Notes: generated from the sequence alone by a model not told the origin. Counted from the stretch's first letter, positions 29,779 through 39,868 are shown. The stretch: DNA of 64,000 nucleotides from Cryoendolithus antarcticus (GCA_002077065.1 NAJO01000015.1:682001-746000); one strand, 5' to 3'. Numbers and translations: made by a program.

Positions 29779-32700
29779 TCACACCATCATGCCCACCCCG
29801 CTGCCAACCTTAACTGGCACCTGTATGCCTGCCTTCATCATCACCTGCAGCATCTCCGTACCTTTCCACTTGCCCTCAGTGAATCCCTTGGTAGTCCCCA
29901 AATTCAGTTTCCTCCACTCCAGATCCAGCTGATAAGCCTCCTCAGCAAGCTCCGCAAGCGGCCGTACAGGCTTCAGCGACTGCACCGCCCGCAAGTCCAC
30001 GTCCAGCCGCTCAAACCAGTCGGTCATCCTATCTGGTTGAGTCCGCTTTCCTGACCCTCGGCGGACAGGTTTATCAGCTGCATCCCAAGTCTCCAACCCA
30101 TCAGCGCTCCCCAGCACGAACCGCGCAGCCCAGACATCCCACACGCGCGTGCGGCCTGTAATGTGATTCGGCACCCCAGGTCCCGCTCGTTTAAGCAAAG
30201 GCATGTTCGAGTGTCGTTTTGGGTCCCACCGGGCAGTCTGACCCGCGCGGAGACTTGCTTTCATCTTGACGACGAAGCCATAGTCTACGTGGCCGGCCAT
30301 GCAAGCGTAGCGCCAGAAGACGCGGAAGCAATTCCACATTCTGCGATCCCAGGCGAGCCAAAGGAGCCAGCGGAATGAGGAAGCCGAAAGGATGACGGAG
30401 AAGGCGTGAGTGGCTGGTTCGAAGAGGACGTTGCCATATTGCGCGTTATGGTGGTCGTCGTGAATGGATACTAATGGAGTGTCGGTCCTCTCATTGAGAT
30501 TGTTTGGCAATCGAGTGAAGATCGATAATATGGCCACGGCGGACTCGACGTGCCGATTTCGCCGAGCGGAATGTAGAAAGTGGTCAAGTGTGGCTGTGTT
30601 TGGTCTCTCGCCTTGCCGGATGAGCTCGCGCACCACATCTAGTGCGATGTCGCTTCTACCCAAGACTAAGGCTGCGTCCACAAGCGAGTTCGCAGCACGT
30701 CGGCCCATGCGCTCGATGTCCGGATACTGGGTACTGATATCGCGCACGAAGTCATCGAACTTTGAGTCGGGGTGTTTCTCGACAAAATCGGTCAGTAGAT
30801 GAGGCGCGTCCTGCTTGAAGAGTTCCAGCTTGGCATCCTTATCGAACTGCACGCCAGCTTCGTGCATGGCGTCGCGCACTTCCCCGACTCTATTCGGGTC
30901 GAACCGCCATGTCAACAACTCGAAGTGTAGCCACGTCAGTGCTGTGCCCTTGCCTCCAGCGCGATGCATGAAGCGGACAAGATAGCGGAATGTATCAACG
31001 CTGGGTGAAATCGCTGCGAACCTGAGCATCGTGTCGAATACTTCGGCGCTCAGATGGAACTTAGCCGTGTCTGCAGCAAGGACGATCTCGCGCACTGCTG
31101 GGAAGTACATATGCCGGCCAAGCCAGTCAAGCGCAGTTACTACAGCTTCTGTAGTGACGATATTTCGATCGAAGCCTGCCTTGACAAGACGCACTAATTC
31201 TTTCTGTACATCACTGTGAAACGGTGAGCGGTTCTCGGTTGCGCCTTTGTACTTCAGGAGCCTCGGTCGATATGCCGTCAGTGCCACGATACGACCAGTG
31301 AAGGACACCGAGTCTTTGAGCGGAGAATGGAGGTGACTTGTCAGTGATCCTGTATCTGCGTCCTGCTCCGTCCGTAGCAGTGTTGACAGCGGGATATATA
31401 GATCGGGCTGCGTACGATGCCACACGGCACGCACTGGGCCGGGTTCGGCCGTCGCAGACTGGACCGTGTAGGTGGCGTCGAGAACGCTGTTCAGCAATGC
31501 TAGCTCTTCATCAGGCGTGGGCGCATCGGCCTCGTGACCAGCATCGCCATCTTCCTCGTCATTAGGTTTATGTGTGATTTTATGCAGTTCGTGCGCCGAC
31601 AAGAGAGGCGACACATCATCATACAGTTTGCTGCTAGCAGATAGCAAGTCTGACGACCGCAGGTAGCGCGTTGCGGCGTCGTTCTGTACAGGAGTGCCGT
31701 ACAAAGTCAAGCCTGACATTTCGGCTTCCTGCTCCGATGGCAGGCTCTGAACGTGACTCCCAGTATGTTGCATGATCTCCAAGATGGACTCGCCCGGATC
31801 GCGGGTCCAATGCGCAGATACGCCTGGCGGTAGCATGATTGTCTCCATGACTCGGGCATGGGCTTTCCGACCGCTTGTCGTGTCACTCGACAACATCCGT
31901 AGAATATCTTGCCAGGCTCGACCTTCATTGATGGGATGTCTCTCGCGTTGGATCATCGCCTGCTGCACGCTGACCTTCTTCTTGCCAGCATCGAGGTAGG
32001 CTAAGTTCTTCCAGTAAATAGCTCGGAATGGTCTGATGGACGCTCGGGAGTTCCGCCTTTTCGCCGGCTCCTCGTCACGAACCGGCGTCGCACCGTCACG
32101 ATCTCGCGTCGCACCCTGAGCAACTGCTGACTCGAAATCGTCCGCTTTGACCTGCACTTCCTCGTGCGTCGCACCGGCGCTTTTATGTTCTTGCGAGCGA
32201 TCTTCGGGGGATCGCGGTTTTATCCCGCCTAGCACTCTTCGGATAGGTAATTCACCCTCCTGAGCCATATCTGATGCCTCGCCCGCATCTTTAATATGCG
32301 TTCGCTCACGATCTGCTCTCGTCTGAGCTTGTAGCGCCGTACCTCGTAGGACTCCGCCACTTCGTTCCACCCCGTCGCCACTAGCATGATTGTCAGGTAA
32401 CTCCGGTCCCACTTTCGGATCTCTCCAGTCTTCAACGCTGCCTGCATCACTTCCACGCGTTGCATATCCGTCATTCGGAACGGACTCGGCATGCCTTTGG
32501 GATACCCGTGGGCTAAGCGACGCAAATCCTCGATAGCCTTGATGAGGTCGGGATGATACTCCTCCAGGCATGAGCTTGACACGCTGTCCGTGTCCGTTGA
32601 GCTCGCGCCATCGCTGGATTCTTCGCACCGGGCATCCCGTGCTTGCTGTTTGAGTTCCTCCCGACGAGTTTCCTCTCGCATCAATCGGGCGAGCCCGTCC

Positions 32701-32805
32701 ATAGCCACTTTTGCGGTCTTGCTCCTCCGCGACGAGAGGTCGCGCCGCCGCATGGTGGCCTAGCGAGCGGATGATGCGTCGAAGAGCGACAGCATTGGAG
32801 GACAT
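29779..32805 (-). CDS. PPR-like, probably mitochondrial protein; N terminus uncertain
   Basis: A single frame of 1008 codons. The C-terminal two thirds look real: helical-pair segments from about residue 530 to 900 (VTTEAVVTALDWLGRHMYF, SAEVFDTMLRFAAI, VDTFRYLVRFMHRAGG, NTATLDHFLHSARRN) have the spacing of fungal mitochondrial PPR proteins that act in organelle RNA expression. The region FRAIYWKNLAYLDAGKKKVS (about residue 260) is also natural. In contrast residues about 20-200 are Arg/Gly/Ser/Asp-rich, typical of an out-of-frame reading. A 174-codon frame on the same strand there looks more protein-like. The true 5' end may therefore be spliced from that frame. The first 25 residues could still serve as a mitochondrial presequence. 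The target RNA is unknown. Confidence 0.65.
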   Translation of the reverse strand: MSSNAVALRRIIRSLGHHAAARPLVAEEQDRKSGYGRARPIDARGNSSGGTQTASTGCPVRRIQRWRELNGHGQRVKLMPGGVSSRPHQGYRGFASLSPRVSQRHAESVPNDGYATRGSDAGSVEDWRDPKVGPELPDNHASGDGVERSGGVLRGTALQAQTRADRERTHIKDAGEASDMAQEGELPIRRVLGGIKPRSPEDRSQEHKSAGATHEEVQVKADDFESAVAQGATRDRDGATPVRDEEPAKRRNSRASIRPFRAIYWKNLAYLDAGKKKVSVQQAMIQRERHPINEGRAWQDILRMLSSDTTSGRKAHARVMETIMLPPGVSAHWTRDPGESILEIMQHTGSHVQSLPSEQEAEMSGLTLYGTPVQNDAATRYLRSSDLLSASSKLYDDVSPLLSAHELHKITHKPNDEEDGDAGHEADAPTPDEELALLNSVLDATYTVQSATAEPGPVRAVWHRTQPDLYIPLSTLLRTEQDADTGSLTSHLHSPLKDSVSFTGRIVALTAYRPRLLKYKGATENRSPFHSDVQKELVRLVKAGFDRNIVTTEAVVTALDWLGRHMYFPAVREIVLAADTAKFHLSAEVFDTMLRFAAISPSVDTFRYLVRFMHRAGGKGTALTWLHFELLTWRFDPNRVGEVRDAMHEAGVQFDKDAKLELFKQDAPHLLTDFVEKHPDSKFDDFVRDISTQYPDIERMGRRAANSLVDAALVLGRSDIALDVVRELIRQGERPNTATLDHFLHSARRNRHVESAVAILSIFTRLPNNLNERTDTPLVSIHDDHHNAQYGNVLFEPATHAFSVILSASSFRWLLWLAWDRRMWNCFRVFWRYACMAGHVDYGFVVKMKASLRAGQTARWDPKRHSNMPLLKRAGPGVPNHITGRTRVWDVWAARFVLGSADGLETWDAADKPVRRGSGKRTQPDRMTDWFERLDVDLRAVQSLKPVRPLAELAEEAYQLDLEWRKLNLGTTKGFTEGKWKGTEMLQVMMKAGIQVPVKVGSGVGMMV
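32229..32753 (-). CDS. Overlapping same-strand frame, alternative N terminus or separate gene
   Basis: 174 codons in a different frame inside the 5' part of the PPR-like gene. The start ATG has an excellent context (GGCCACCATGCGG), better than that of the longer frame. The sequence includes a charged helix (LMREETRREELKQQARDA), a Ser/Asp patch, and natural-looking EEYHPDLIKAIEDLRRLAHG, DMQRVEVMQAALKTGEI and SYLTIMLVATGWNEVAESYE. It holds a strong GTGAGC donor (after REQI) that could splice onward into the PPR frame, but I found no acceptor that is clearly right. It may be the true first exon, an independent small gene, or a chance overlap. Not recognised. Confidence 0.35.
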   Translation of the reverse strand: MRRRDLSSRRSKTAKVAMDGLARLMREETRREELKQQARDARCEESSDGASSTDTDSVSSSCLEEYHPDLIKAIEDLRRLAHGYPKGMPSPFRMTDMQRVEVMQAALKTGEIRKWDRSYLTIMLVATGWNEVAESYEVRRYKLRREQIVSERILKMRARHQIWLRRVNYLSEEC

Positions 32806-32927
32806 TCATGCCATTCTATATGTACACTGCAGTGATCGGTCCTCTCCGCATGGGGTAGGGCATTTGGCAATTTGATGTTCGGGAGTCTATCGCCCGCCGT
32901 TGGTTGCTTTACGCAATATGCAAGGGA

Positions 32928-32933
32928 ACGCGT
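32928..32933 (+). promoter_or_regulatory. MluI cell-cycle box (ACGCGT), distal
   Basis: ACGCGT within GGGAACGCGTCGCGTAG, 225 bp upstream of the Mrc1 start codon. A match to the MBF binding site. Confidence 0.45.
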
Positions 32934-33138
32934 CGCGTAGATCCTCGGCGCGTCTCGCGAGCTTCTGAGAGTACATGAGCAAAACCTATACATACTTTCA
33001 ACAAACATCTGTCTTGCATCAGCATCTTATCTTCTGCATCTTTGCATCGCAGACTATCTGATTATGTCGACAGCCTTCTGAATAGCCCCCTCAGTCTGCT
33101 GAAATCCTACACTCTGTACTGGAATTGGCCATCATTAC

Positions 33139-33144
33139 ACGCGT
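33139..33144 (+). promoter_or_regulatory. MluI cell-cycle box (ACGCGT), proximal
   Basis: ACGCGT 14 bp before the Mrc1 start codon, so possibly within the 5' leader. The second of two copies in this short promoter. Confidence 0.4.
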
Positions 33145-33157
33145 CGGAGACTTCACC

Positions 33158-36100
33158 ATGTCTTCCCAAAGCTCGACTTTCGATGGTCTGGCCGACCCAA
33201 TGTCCGATGACTTCCTCAGTCCTCGCACAAAGATCGCGAAGATGCTGGCTGATATCGACGATGCACCTACCCCATCTCCTCCAGCTCGGCAAGCCCCTCT
33301 TCCAACCACAAAATTGGCACAGCCATTCCTGCACGACAGCGACGGAGATGACGGCGGCGTCTCCTCTCAGCCTATTGCACGCACCGCGGATGCTGGTGAT
33401 GCTAAGGCTGCTTCGGATGTAGACGAGGATGCTGACGACGATCTGGTACGACGCCCTGCTGGGAGAGCTGCAAGAAGGATGCTGCAAACTGCTATCTCGC
33501 CATCTACTTCTAAGGTGCGGCCTGCCCTGGACTCGGATCACGATGGCAGCGACGAAGATCTGTACTCAGCGACTCCTGTCAGATCCTCAGGCCTCAAGCG
33601 CAAACGTGATTTGAACGTAGCTTCGACACGACCTCTCACCCTAAGTCCAGCAGAGCACGGCAACAGCTTATTTGTTAGTCCCGCGAAATCAGTACTGAGC
33701 AATCAGGACAACGCTGAAGACGATCTGCCCGCAAACCCATGGGCTCTCACCTCGAAACAAAGACTGGCACAACTTGTGGCTCAGAAGCGAGAGGAGCGAC
33801 TTGCTCTGGAAGCCGCCAGAGCTGCACACGCCGAAGACAGTAATCAGATAGTTTCCGCGCATGCATCGTCTGATCTACCCGACGAGATCTTTGAGGCTGA
33901 TGAGAACGTAGCCGCCAACCTTGAGGTGGATCGCATTCTCTCGGACGCAGCGCGACCTACCCGGAAAGCCAGCAAGCGAGCACTACTTGAGATGGAACGC
34001 GAGACTCAGAGAATGTCTCGCCAGCAGGCTCTAGCACATCAGATGAAGGTCAAGAAGAAGTTCAGTACGACTGAATTGTTTGCCAAATTCAACTTTCGTC
34101 AGCCCCCTGTTCCTTCGCCACAACCACAGGACTCTTCATCCGCGCCTAACAGCGATCCAGTAGATCCCTCGCCAGCGCGGAGTCTGCGTCGAGAGCTCAA
34201 ATCTACGCCGCCCTCTAGCCCACCGACTCCGTTCGATAAGCAGAAGATGCTAGTCGATTCGGGAGCTTTGGCGAAGATGGTGCCTATCAGGCAGGACACG
34301 CTTGATAGCATGGTGGCGGACGATGAGGAGCTGTCAGACATGGACGAACTCCTCAGGTCCTCGCAGCGGCCACTGGAGATTGTCAATGCTCCTACCGAGG
34401 ACGTTGGCCAGGAAGCTGGGTCCAAGATCGCTCGATGGGGCAAGACGTCAGTGTCGCGAAGGGTTGAACCTGACGATGATAACGACGACCTCGAGATACT
34501 GCAGCCCATGCCGCGGCACCTGCAGGTCTTCGATCGTGTCCAGCCAGCGAAGAAGGCCGAAAATCACTCGAACGCCGTTCATATCCTCAAACACCTCTCG
34601 CATATTGGCCAGAACGATGCGAGGCCCAATAAGCCTGGAAGCGTTAAGCCATCAGTCCAACCGCAAGTACTCGAGGCACGACTACGTAAACGTGCTCGTG
34701 AGCAGGCGCATGATGCTCAGCTTGAGCGTTTGCAGGAGCTACAGGCAAAGGGCATCATCGTGCAGAGTGCTGAAGAGCGTGAGAGGGAGTCAGAATCTTT
34801 CGAGGACCTGCTCGAGAAAGCTAGGCAAGAGGCTGAGGATCTGAGAAAGTCTGAGAAGGCTGCAAGAAAGGAGGCCGGTGAGGAGGTGGCTATGGATGCT
34901 AGTGATGACGAGAGCGAAGATGGCGACTACGCCATGAGCGGTAGTGAGGATGAAGGCGAAGAAATCGAGAAAGGTGGCAACGAGCTTGTTGACGATGCAG
35001 CGGACGAGTCGGCCGATGAAGAAGGCGATGCAGAGACCGACGCGGATGACGCAGAGGAAGCGTCTGAAGAACCTGACGACAATGTTGCCGACAGTCTATC
35101 GCATTCTGTTGCAGACAGTCAGCTTCAGCGTCCTGCCACCCAGGCTGACAGCCTAGAGATGACACCCATGCCGATACGCAAGCCGCGCAAGTCTCGAGCT
35201 GTCCTGGACGACGACGAAGACGAAGAAGAGACTGCAGCTGCTGCTCCGACGGAAGACACGTACGAAGATCCATTTGCCGCATTTGGCTTTGGACGCGCGG
35301 GAGCAGCAAAGATCATGTCACCGACCCAAGCCTTCAACGCAACCATGCAAACCCCTACGCAAGAGGATAGCCAGATGGACGGCTTCGATATGCTTGGCCG
35401 CATTGCACCTATGAGCACAATGTCGATGCCACCCACATTCCAGTCATTTGACGCCGACGCTGCAGCAGATGAGAGCCAGACACAGCGTCCGACTGATGTC
35501 GAAACCCAGGAGGTTCAGCTAAATTGGGAGACGCAGCTGCCGGAGACACCGGTACCTGGCCTGGGCCGTCAACATAGTGAACTGGTTGAGACGCCAGGTT
35601 GGGAGCCGACTCAGGATCCAGGCATGGCCTCTCCTTGGTCTGCATTGCGTCGCGGCCAGCTGCAACGCGAGCTCACCCTCGACTCAGTGCTTGAAGAAGA
35701 TAATGAGACCCAGCCTACCGTCCAGCTCCGTGTCAGTGAAAGTCCATTGCCCTCGGCAGCACATAAGCGTGGTCGCCTCACGAAACGCAAACCGGTTGTC
35801 GCAGATGACAGTGACGACGAAGCTCCGCAAGCTAGTAAGAAGGATGCATTTCGCGAGATGAAGCGCCGTCGCATCGAGACGCTGGGTGCTGCCGACAGGG
35901 CAGAGGCCGAGCTGGAGCTCAAGCGCATGATGGAAGACCAAGCCGAGGAGTCCGAGGACGAGTATGCTGGGCTAGGTGGCGATGACACTGACATGATCGC
36001 TCCCGAAACAGCTGAGGATGCTGCCATGATCGACTCATCGCATGTTGAGGTTGACGAGCGGGCCATCGCTGCACACTTTGCTGACCGGCAGCGTGCTGAT

Positions 36101-37294
36101 GACGAGGAAGCGACGAAGAAGCTCTACAAAGACTTGACTACAGGTGCTCTGCGAAGGCGGACTGCAGGCGGTGGCTGGGATCTGGACGAAGATGAAGACG
36201 ACGTCGCAGTGAGGCGTCGACAAATAAGGCAGAGAGAAGAAGCCAAGAAGAGAAGGTTGCTGCTGCAAGACGAAGGTGTTCGAGACTGGATGGAGAAGGG
36301 CAAGCAGACTAAAGGCAAGGATGCCTTCTTGCGCGCAATTGCTGATGATGACGCTGAGGTTGAGGACGTTGTCGATCTTGACGATCAAGAGCCTGATGAA
36401 GAGGATGCGGGACTACCGGAAGAGAGCCAGCAATCACAGACAGAGGCTGCACCTCTGCCACTTCAAGAAGTCAACGGCAACACGCAACGCGCAGAAGACA
36501 ATATCGAGGTGAAGCCAACTCGACCGCGACCGCAAGAGCGCCGATCTCGAGTCGACGACGCAGCCTTCAGCCGCCCAACATCCCTCCTCCAAGTCCGCGA
36601 AAGCCTCAGCTTTCTCCTCGACGAGCCCGGTCAAGCAAACAATACCTTCGTCGATCCTGCCGATGCCGGCTCCGACTCCGAGGACGAGTACGCCGACGGG
36701 CCGCTTCCCACAGATGGCCGCGTCCACCTCGTGAGCGACGACGAGGACGAGGCTGAAGAGGATGAATCCGCCGAGCTGGCCCGCCAGAATAGCGGTGGCT
36801 TTGCCCCGAATCCGAAAGCTATGGAGGACGCCGCACTCATGCCTCCACCCCGCTTACCGGCTTCGCAACGTAGGACGCCTGCGAAGCCTGTTGTAGGCGC
36901 GGTGTTGGACCGCTTGAGTCTTAAGCGCGGGAACAGCTCTAGTAGCTCTTCGACCGGCTCGAGGTCAGCGTGGGGCAATGCTACGTCTGCGGGCAAGGCG
37001 CCTTCACTAATGCGGCGAGCAACGACAAACATGACCGCCTCCGGAGCCAACGAGAGAGGGGTCACGATCGGGCATGGGACGAGGGCTAGTGGTGATAGAG
37101 GTGTAACTGTGGGAGCTGGCACGAGGAGTGGAAGTGGGAAGAGCTCGTTCGCGGCGCAGGCTCGAGCTGAGGAGCGGAGGGCGGTACTCGAAGCTGGTGC
37201 TGTGAGGAAGGCAGAAGCCACGGCAAAGATCGCAGCGATGCGAAGAGCTGCCAGTGCTGGGATGGCCAAGATGGGCAGTGGAGGATGGGAGTAG
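33158..37294 (+). CDS. mrc1: Mrc1/claspin replication-checkpoint mediator
   Basis: Fork-associated adaptor that links stalled replisomes to Rad53/Cds1-type kinases. 1378 aa from the ATG at 33158 (context TTCACCATGTC); the frame upstream has no ATG. Highly acidic with many SQ/TQ sites (for example TPTQEDSQMDG, DESQTQRP), the phospho-acceptors of ATR/ATM kinases in Mrc1. N-terminal DDFLSPRTKIAKMLADIDD is typical of the family. A KKFSTTELFAKFNF motif lies near residue 310. The MRC1-like domain spans about 910-1030 (KRRRIETLGAADRAEAELELKRMM ... DLTTGALRRRTAGGGWDLDEDEDD). The C terminus is Ser/Arg-rich. No introns. Two MluI boxes upstream fit the known MBF control of mrc1 in fission yeast. Confidence 0.93.
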   Translation: MSSQSSTFDGLADPMSDDFLSPRTKIAKMLADIDDAPTPSPPARQAPLPTTKLAQPFLHDSDGDDGGVSSQPIARTADAGDAKAASDVDEDADDDLVRRPAGRAARRMLQTAISPSTSKVRPALDSDHDGSDEDLYSATPVRSSGLKRKRDLNVASTRPLTLSPAEHGNSLFVSPAKSVLSNQDNAEDDLPANPWALTSKQRLAQLVAQKREERLALEAARAAHAEDSNQIVSAHASSDLPDEIFEADENVAANLEVDRILSDAARPTRKASKRALLEMERETQRMSRQQALAHQMKVKKKFSTTELFAKFNFRQPPVPSPQPQDSSSAPNSDPVDPSPARSLRRELKSTPPSSPPTPFDKQKMLVDSGALAKMVPIRQDTLDSMVADDEELSDMDELLRSSQRPLEIVNAPTEDVGQEAGSKIARWGKTSVSRRVEPDDDNDDLEILQPMPRHLQVFDRVQPAKKAENHSNAVHILKHLSHIGQNDARPNKPGSVKPSVQPQVLEARLRKRAREQAHDAQLERLQELQAKGIIVQSAEERERESESFEDLLEKARQEAEDLRKSEKAARKEAGEEVAMDASDDESEDGDYAMSGSEDEGEEIEKGGNELVDDAADESADEEGDAETDADDAEEASEEPDDNVADSLSHSVADSQLQRPATQADSLEMTPMPIRKPRKSRAVLDDDEDEEETAAAAPTEDTYEDPFAAFGFGRAGAAKIMSPTQAFNATMQTPTQEDSQMDGFDMLGRIAPMSTMSMPPTFQSFDADAAADESQTQRPTDVETQEVQLNWETQLPETPVPGLGRQHSELVETPGWEPTQDPGMASPWSALRRGQLQRELTLDSVLEEDNETQPTVQLRVSESPLPSAAHKRGRLTKRKPVVADDSDDEAPQASKKDAFREMKRRRIETLGAADRAEAELELKRMMEDQAEESEDEYAGLGGDDTDMIAPETAEDAAMIDSSHVEVDERAIAAHFADRQRADDEEATKKLYKDLTTGALRRRTAGGGWDLDEDEDDVAVRRRQIRQREEAKKRRLLLQDEGVRDWMEKGKQTKGKDAFLRAIADDDAEVEDVVDLDDQEPDEEDAGLPEESQQSQTEAAPLPLQEVNGNTQRAEDNIEVKPTRPRPQERRSRVDDAAFSRPTSLLQVRESLSFLLDEPGQANNTFVDPADAGSDSEDEYADGPLPTDGRVHLVSDDEDEAEEDESAELARQNSGGFAPNPKAMEDAALMPPPRLPASQRRTPAKPVVGAVLDRLSLKRGNSSSSSSTGSRSAWGNATSAGKAPSLMRRATTNMTASGANERGVTIGHGTRASGDRGVTVGAGTRSGSGKSSFAAQARAEERRAVLEAGAVRKAEATAKIAAMRRAASAGMAKMGSGGWE

Positions 37295-38055
37295 ACCGGT
37301 AGACGTGCCTGGGTCAGGACAACATACGGTAGTAGCGTAGGATCAATTGCTAGCATCGTTCTACCTTAATTATGAGTCTCACATCACTCACTAACATCAA
37401 GCTCGTGTCAGTTGAGTCGAGCTTCGCAGGCAATGTGGTGGCCCTGAGATTCTCATGTGTCTGTAGGGCGCATGGCTCTCGAAGTGCCCTGTCTCGAGAT
37501 GCGCGTACTGAGGTGACAGGGTGCTGATGAAGCCGCACATGATGGACGTTGACAGCAGTGAATGGAAAGCATTGACTGCATGCAAGAGGAGGAACTCGGT
37601 GTGATGGTAAGTGTATCATTGATGTTAAGGTCCTGCATCGAATCGAAGTGATCAAAATTGAGCGAGAGGATGAGAAGTCAGGTAATGGACGAATGAAGAG
37701 ACTTTAGTGATGAAGCAGATCAGTATTATGACCTGGAATGGACGGAGACTCCAAGCCATCGAAGATGACGAAGTGTGTCCAGACAAAGAGAGCAAAAGGG
37801 TCCAGTGAAGAGGATCAGTGCTGTCGGTCTGCAGTGACTCGAGGAAGTGCAAGTCAGGAGAACGAAACGCTGAATGAAGAGTGAGGAGAGGAAGGGCGAG
37901 AAGCTCGCCTCGGTGTCATCGACGAGAGAATCACCGAGCTGCCAACTTTGAAGCGCGCGCCGTCGTATCGTTCTCTACAATTGCAAAATTCACGTGAACG
38001 TTATGCCGGCAGTTCTCGTCGAGGAAGGTCTTGAAATCTTGGGTGTGGCGCCCTG
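37295..38055. other. Gene-poor stretch
   Basis: 761 bp downstream of Mrc1. Its right end (about 37910-38050) contains a minus-strand frame reading FARIAGRHTQDFKTFLDENCR, coding-like and directly beyond the stop of the fragmented gene to the right, so it may be a last exon of that gene. The rest shows nothing. Confidence 0.4.
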
Positions 38056-39789
38056 CTATTCTCGCGAACTTGCTGATATTGTACTGCGCGCTCGCAAGTT
38101 CTCGGTCTCCTCAGCCCTTGTGATTGCCTCGTCCTCTGCGCTGAGTGCTCGCTGGTCGTATGCGACGCCCAGGTCGATGACCGATGATAGTGTTTGAACG
38201 ATAGGATTACTTCCTGGTCCCCTCTCAGATCGGGTGTGCGATACTGCTTCGCGACTGCGACACGATGGTGGCGACGAGGCTAGGAGGTTGAGACCACTTG
38301 ATGTCTCCTTGGGTTGCTTTACAGCTCGTTGCACTCCTGTCCGGTCGATTGGTGGGTTCAGGTGCTTGGCGTATAGGGCGTTGCTAGCCTGGGCGCTGGC
38401 TGTGTTCCCCGTCGGTGCGGTTGTGGTCGTTGATTCAACCACTCTCTCTGAGAGATTGGTAGTGGTATTGCTGTCGACTGCGTTGTCGCTGCTCACAGTG
38501 TCTTGCAGTTTATCAGGTACTGTCTTCAGGGTCTGCGCAATTGATGGCAATGCGACGTCCTCGGGTCGCTTGGTCTCCGCGATGGCAGGATCGGTAATGT
38601 TGCTCCTTGCGCCGGACAGCGAGCTTGATGCTCCGCACTTTCCCTTCGCAGATGCGGAGCGTGTACAGAGCGCTTTGTCGGGAGTCTGTTCCAGGCCGAT
38701 CAGATCTTGCTGGAGGAAATCGTGCGAGCCCACCGTGTCTCGTGATTCGTCATCCACCGAATACAGGAAGGCGTTGAGTAATGCCTCGAGCTGGTTACCG
38801 TGTATTCGGACTGCTCCGGAGATGATACCACGAGATAGTCTTTGGTCTGCCTCTTGAACCTCAAACGGCTATCTTCTTCACTTCTCGTTTCTCTTCTTGC
38901 TCTAAGTTGGCGACGTAACGAGAGAAGCAACTCTTTCCCAAGGACCACATTCAGATCCAAGCAGGCAGGCACTGTGCACCACTCGTCGGCAAAAAGGCGC
39001 TTATCCATGTAGTCCGCACAACAAAAGATGTCCACCGCCCTGGGCTTCGCCACAAGCGCATCGATGCGATTGCGTCTATTCACACAAGCCATTGTCTGGT
39101 CTGCCCAGCAGAACAGGTTTGTGTCCAGGGGTGGTGCGATTTGCGTACAATCGGCCTCCTGCCGTCCTGGCTCGAGCTTGATCGCGCGACGCTTAGTGGC
39201 GGGCACCTCACTCGATCCAGCTTCCGACTCTTCGGACTCCCCATCGTTGATGTTGGTGATGTCGAACACTGGCGCCGTCAACTTCGCATCGGCGTTTGCG
39301 GCCACTATCTTAAGCGGAAACCGAGAACTGCTCGGCGCAGTCTATGATTCTGCCGCTATTCTGCACAACGTCAGTGCTTTCGAGGAAACGACGCAAGTTC
39401 TCGTCGGTCAATAGAGCTTGAAACTTGTTGTTTACCCCCCGAGCTTCAAATTCAGTCGCACTTGCCTGCCGCCGTCCAGCACTCTTTGGGCTACTCCTTG
39501 ATGAACGCGTCTGGCGTGATTGCGAAGCGTACTACCAAGTGTGCGCTTGTGAGTTCTCCGACAATGACCACTCGCTAGCGAGTACTACCCAGATCTTGTG
39601 GCGATCTCTCTCCGCCGTTTCCGTTGCGTGAATTAGAGTAGCTCTACTCGCTGACTGAAGCTCATTTATCATGACATCTACAGCGACCTTCGGATACAAC
39701 ACTCTCTGATCTGCGTAACCACCAAAATTGACCCGCGGGTCGATAGGTGTTGTGCGGTCAACGTCAATGCAATGCGTCGTGGTAGCCAT
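38056..39789 (-). CDS. Unrecognised multi-exon gene or decaying gene
   Basis: Coding-like segments on the minus strand lie end to end but in different frames. (a) ATG 39789, MATTTHCIDVDRTTPIDPRV to HKIW. (b) In the same frame beyond an in-frame TAG, ...KFQALLTDENLRRFLESTDV; a 57-bp GTAGTA..GTAG intron would remove the stop. (c) Shifted frame, KLTAPVFDITNIND ... FCCADYMDKRLFADEWCTVPACLDL. (d) Shifted again after a GATAG acceptor-like site, EVQEADQRLSRGIISGAVRI ... LEALLNAFLYSVDDESRD, ending at 38056 after a Ser/Thr-rich tail. The first join has a good intron; the two frame changes lack obvious canonical introns. No domain recognised. It could be an intact gene with poor splice sites or a pseudogene. 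Confidence 0.4.
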
Positions 39790-39804
39790 GCGTCCAGTCG
39801 CGCA

Positions 39805-39868
39805 AGTGATGCGCCGTGTAAGTGATGCTCTGTTCGAGTGATGCGCCATGCGAGTGATGGGGTGTGCG
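39805..39868. repeat. Four-copy 16-bp tandem repeat
   Basis: AGTGATG begins at 39805, 39821, 39837 and 39853, exactly 16 bp apart, within a degenerate unit AGTGATGCGCCRTGYR. It lies directly upstream of the start of the minus-strand unrecognised gene. Confidence 0.85.

Larger units (their letters stand above)
32806..33157. other. Divergent promoter with cell-cycle boxes
   Basis: 352 bp between the PPR-like and Mrc1 genes. It carries two ACGCGT words and further CGCG-rich sequence. Confidence 0.55.

Noticed and set aside
35611..36066. Ser-rich minus-strand frame inside Mrc1
   Set aside because: Antisense shadow of acidic GAC/GAG-rich codons of Mrc1.
39805..39868. CRISPR-like array
   Set aside because: Units are only 16 bp, degenerate and without spacers, in a eukaryotic genome. 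A minisatellite.
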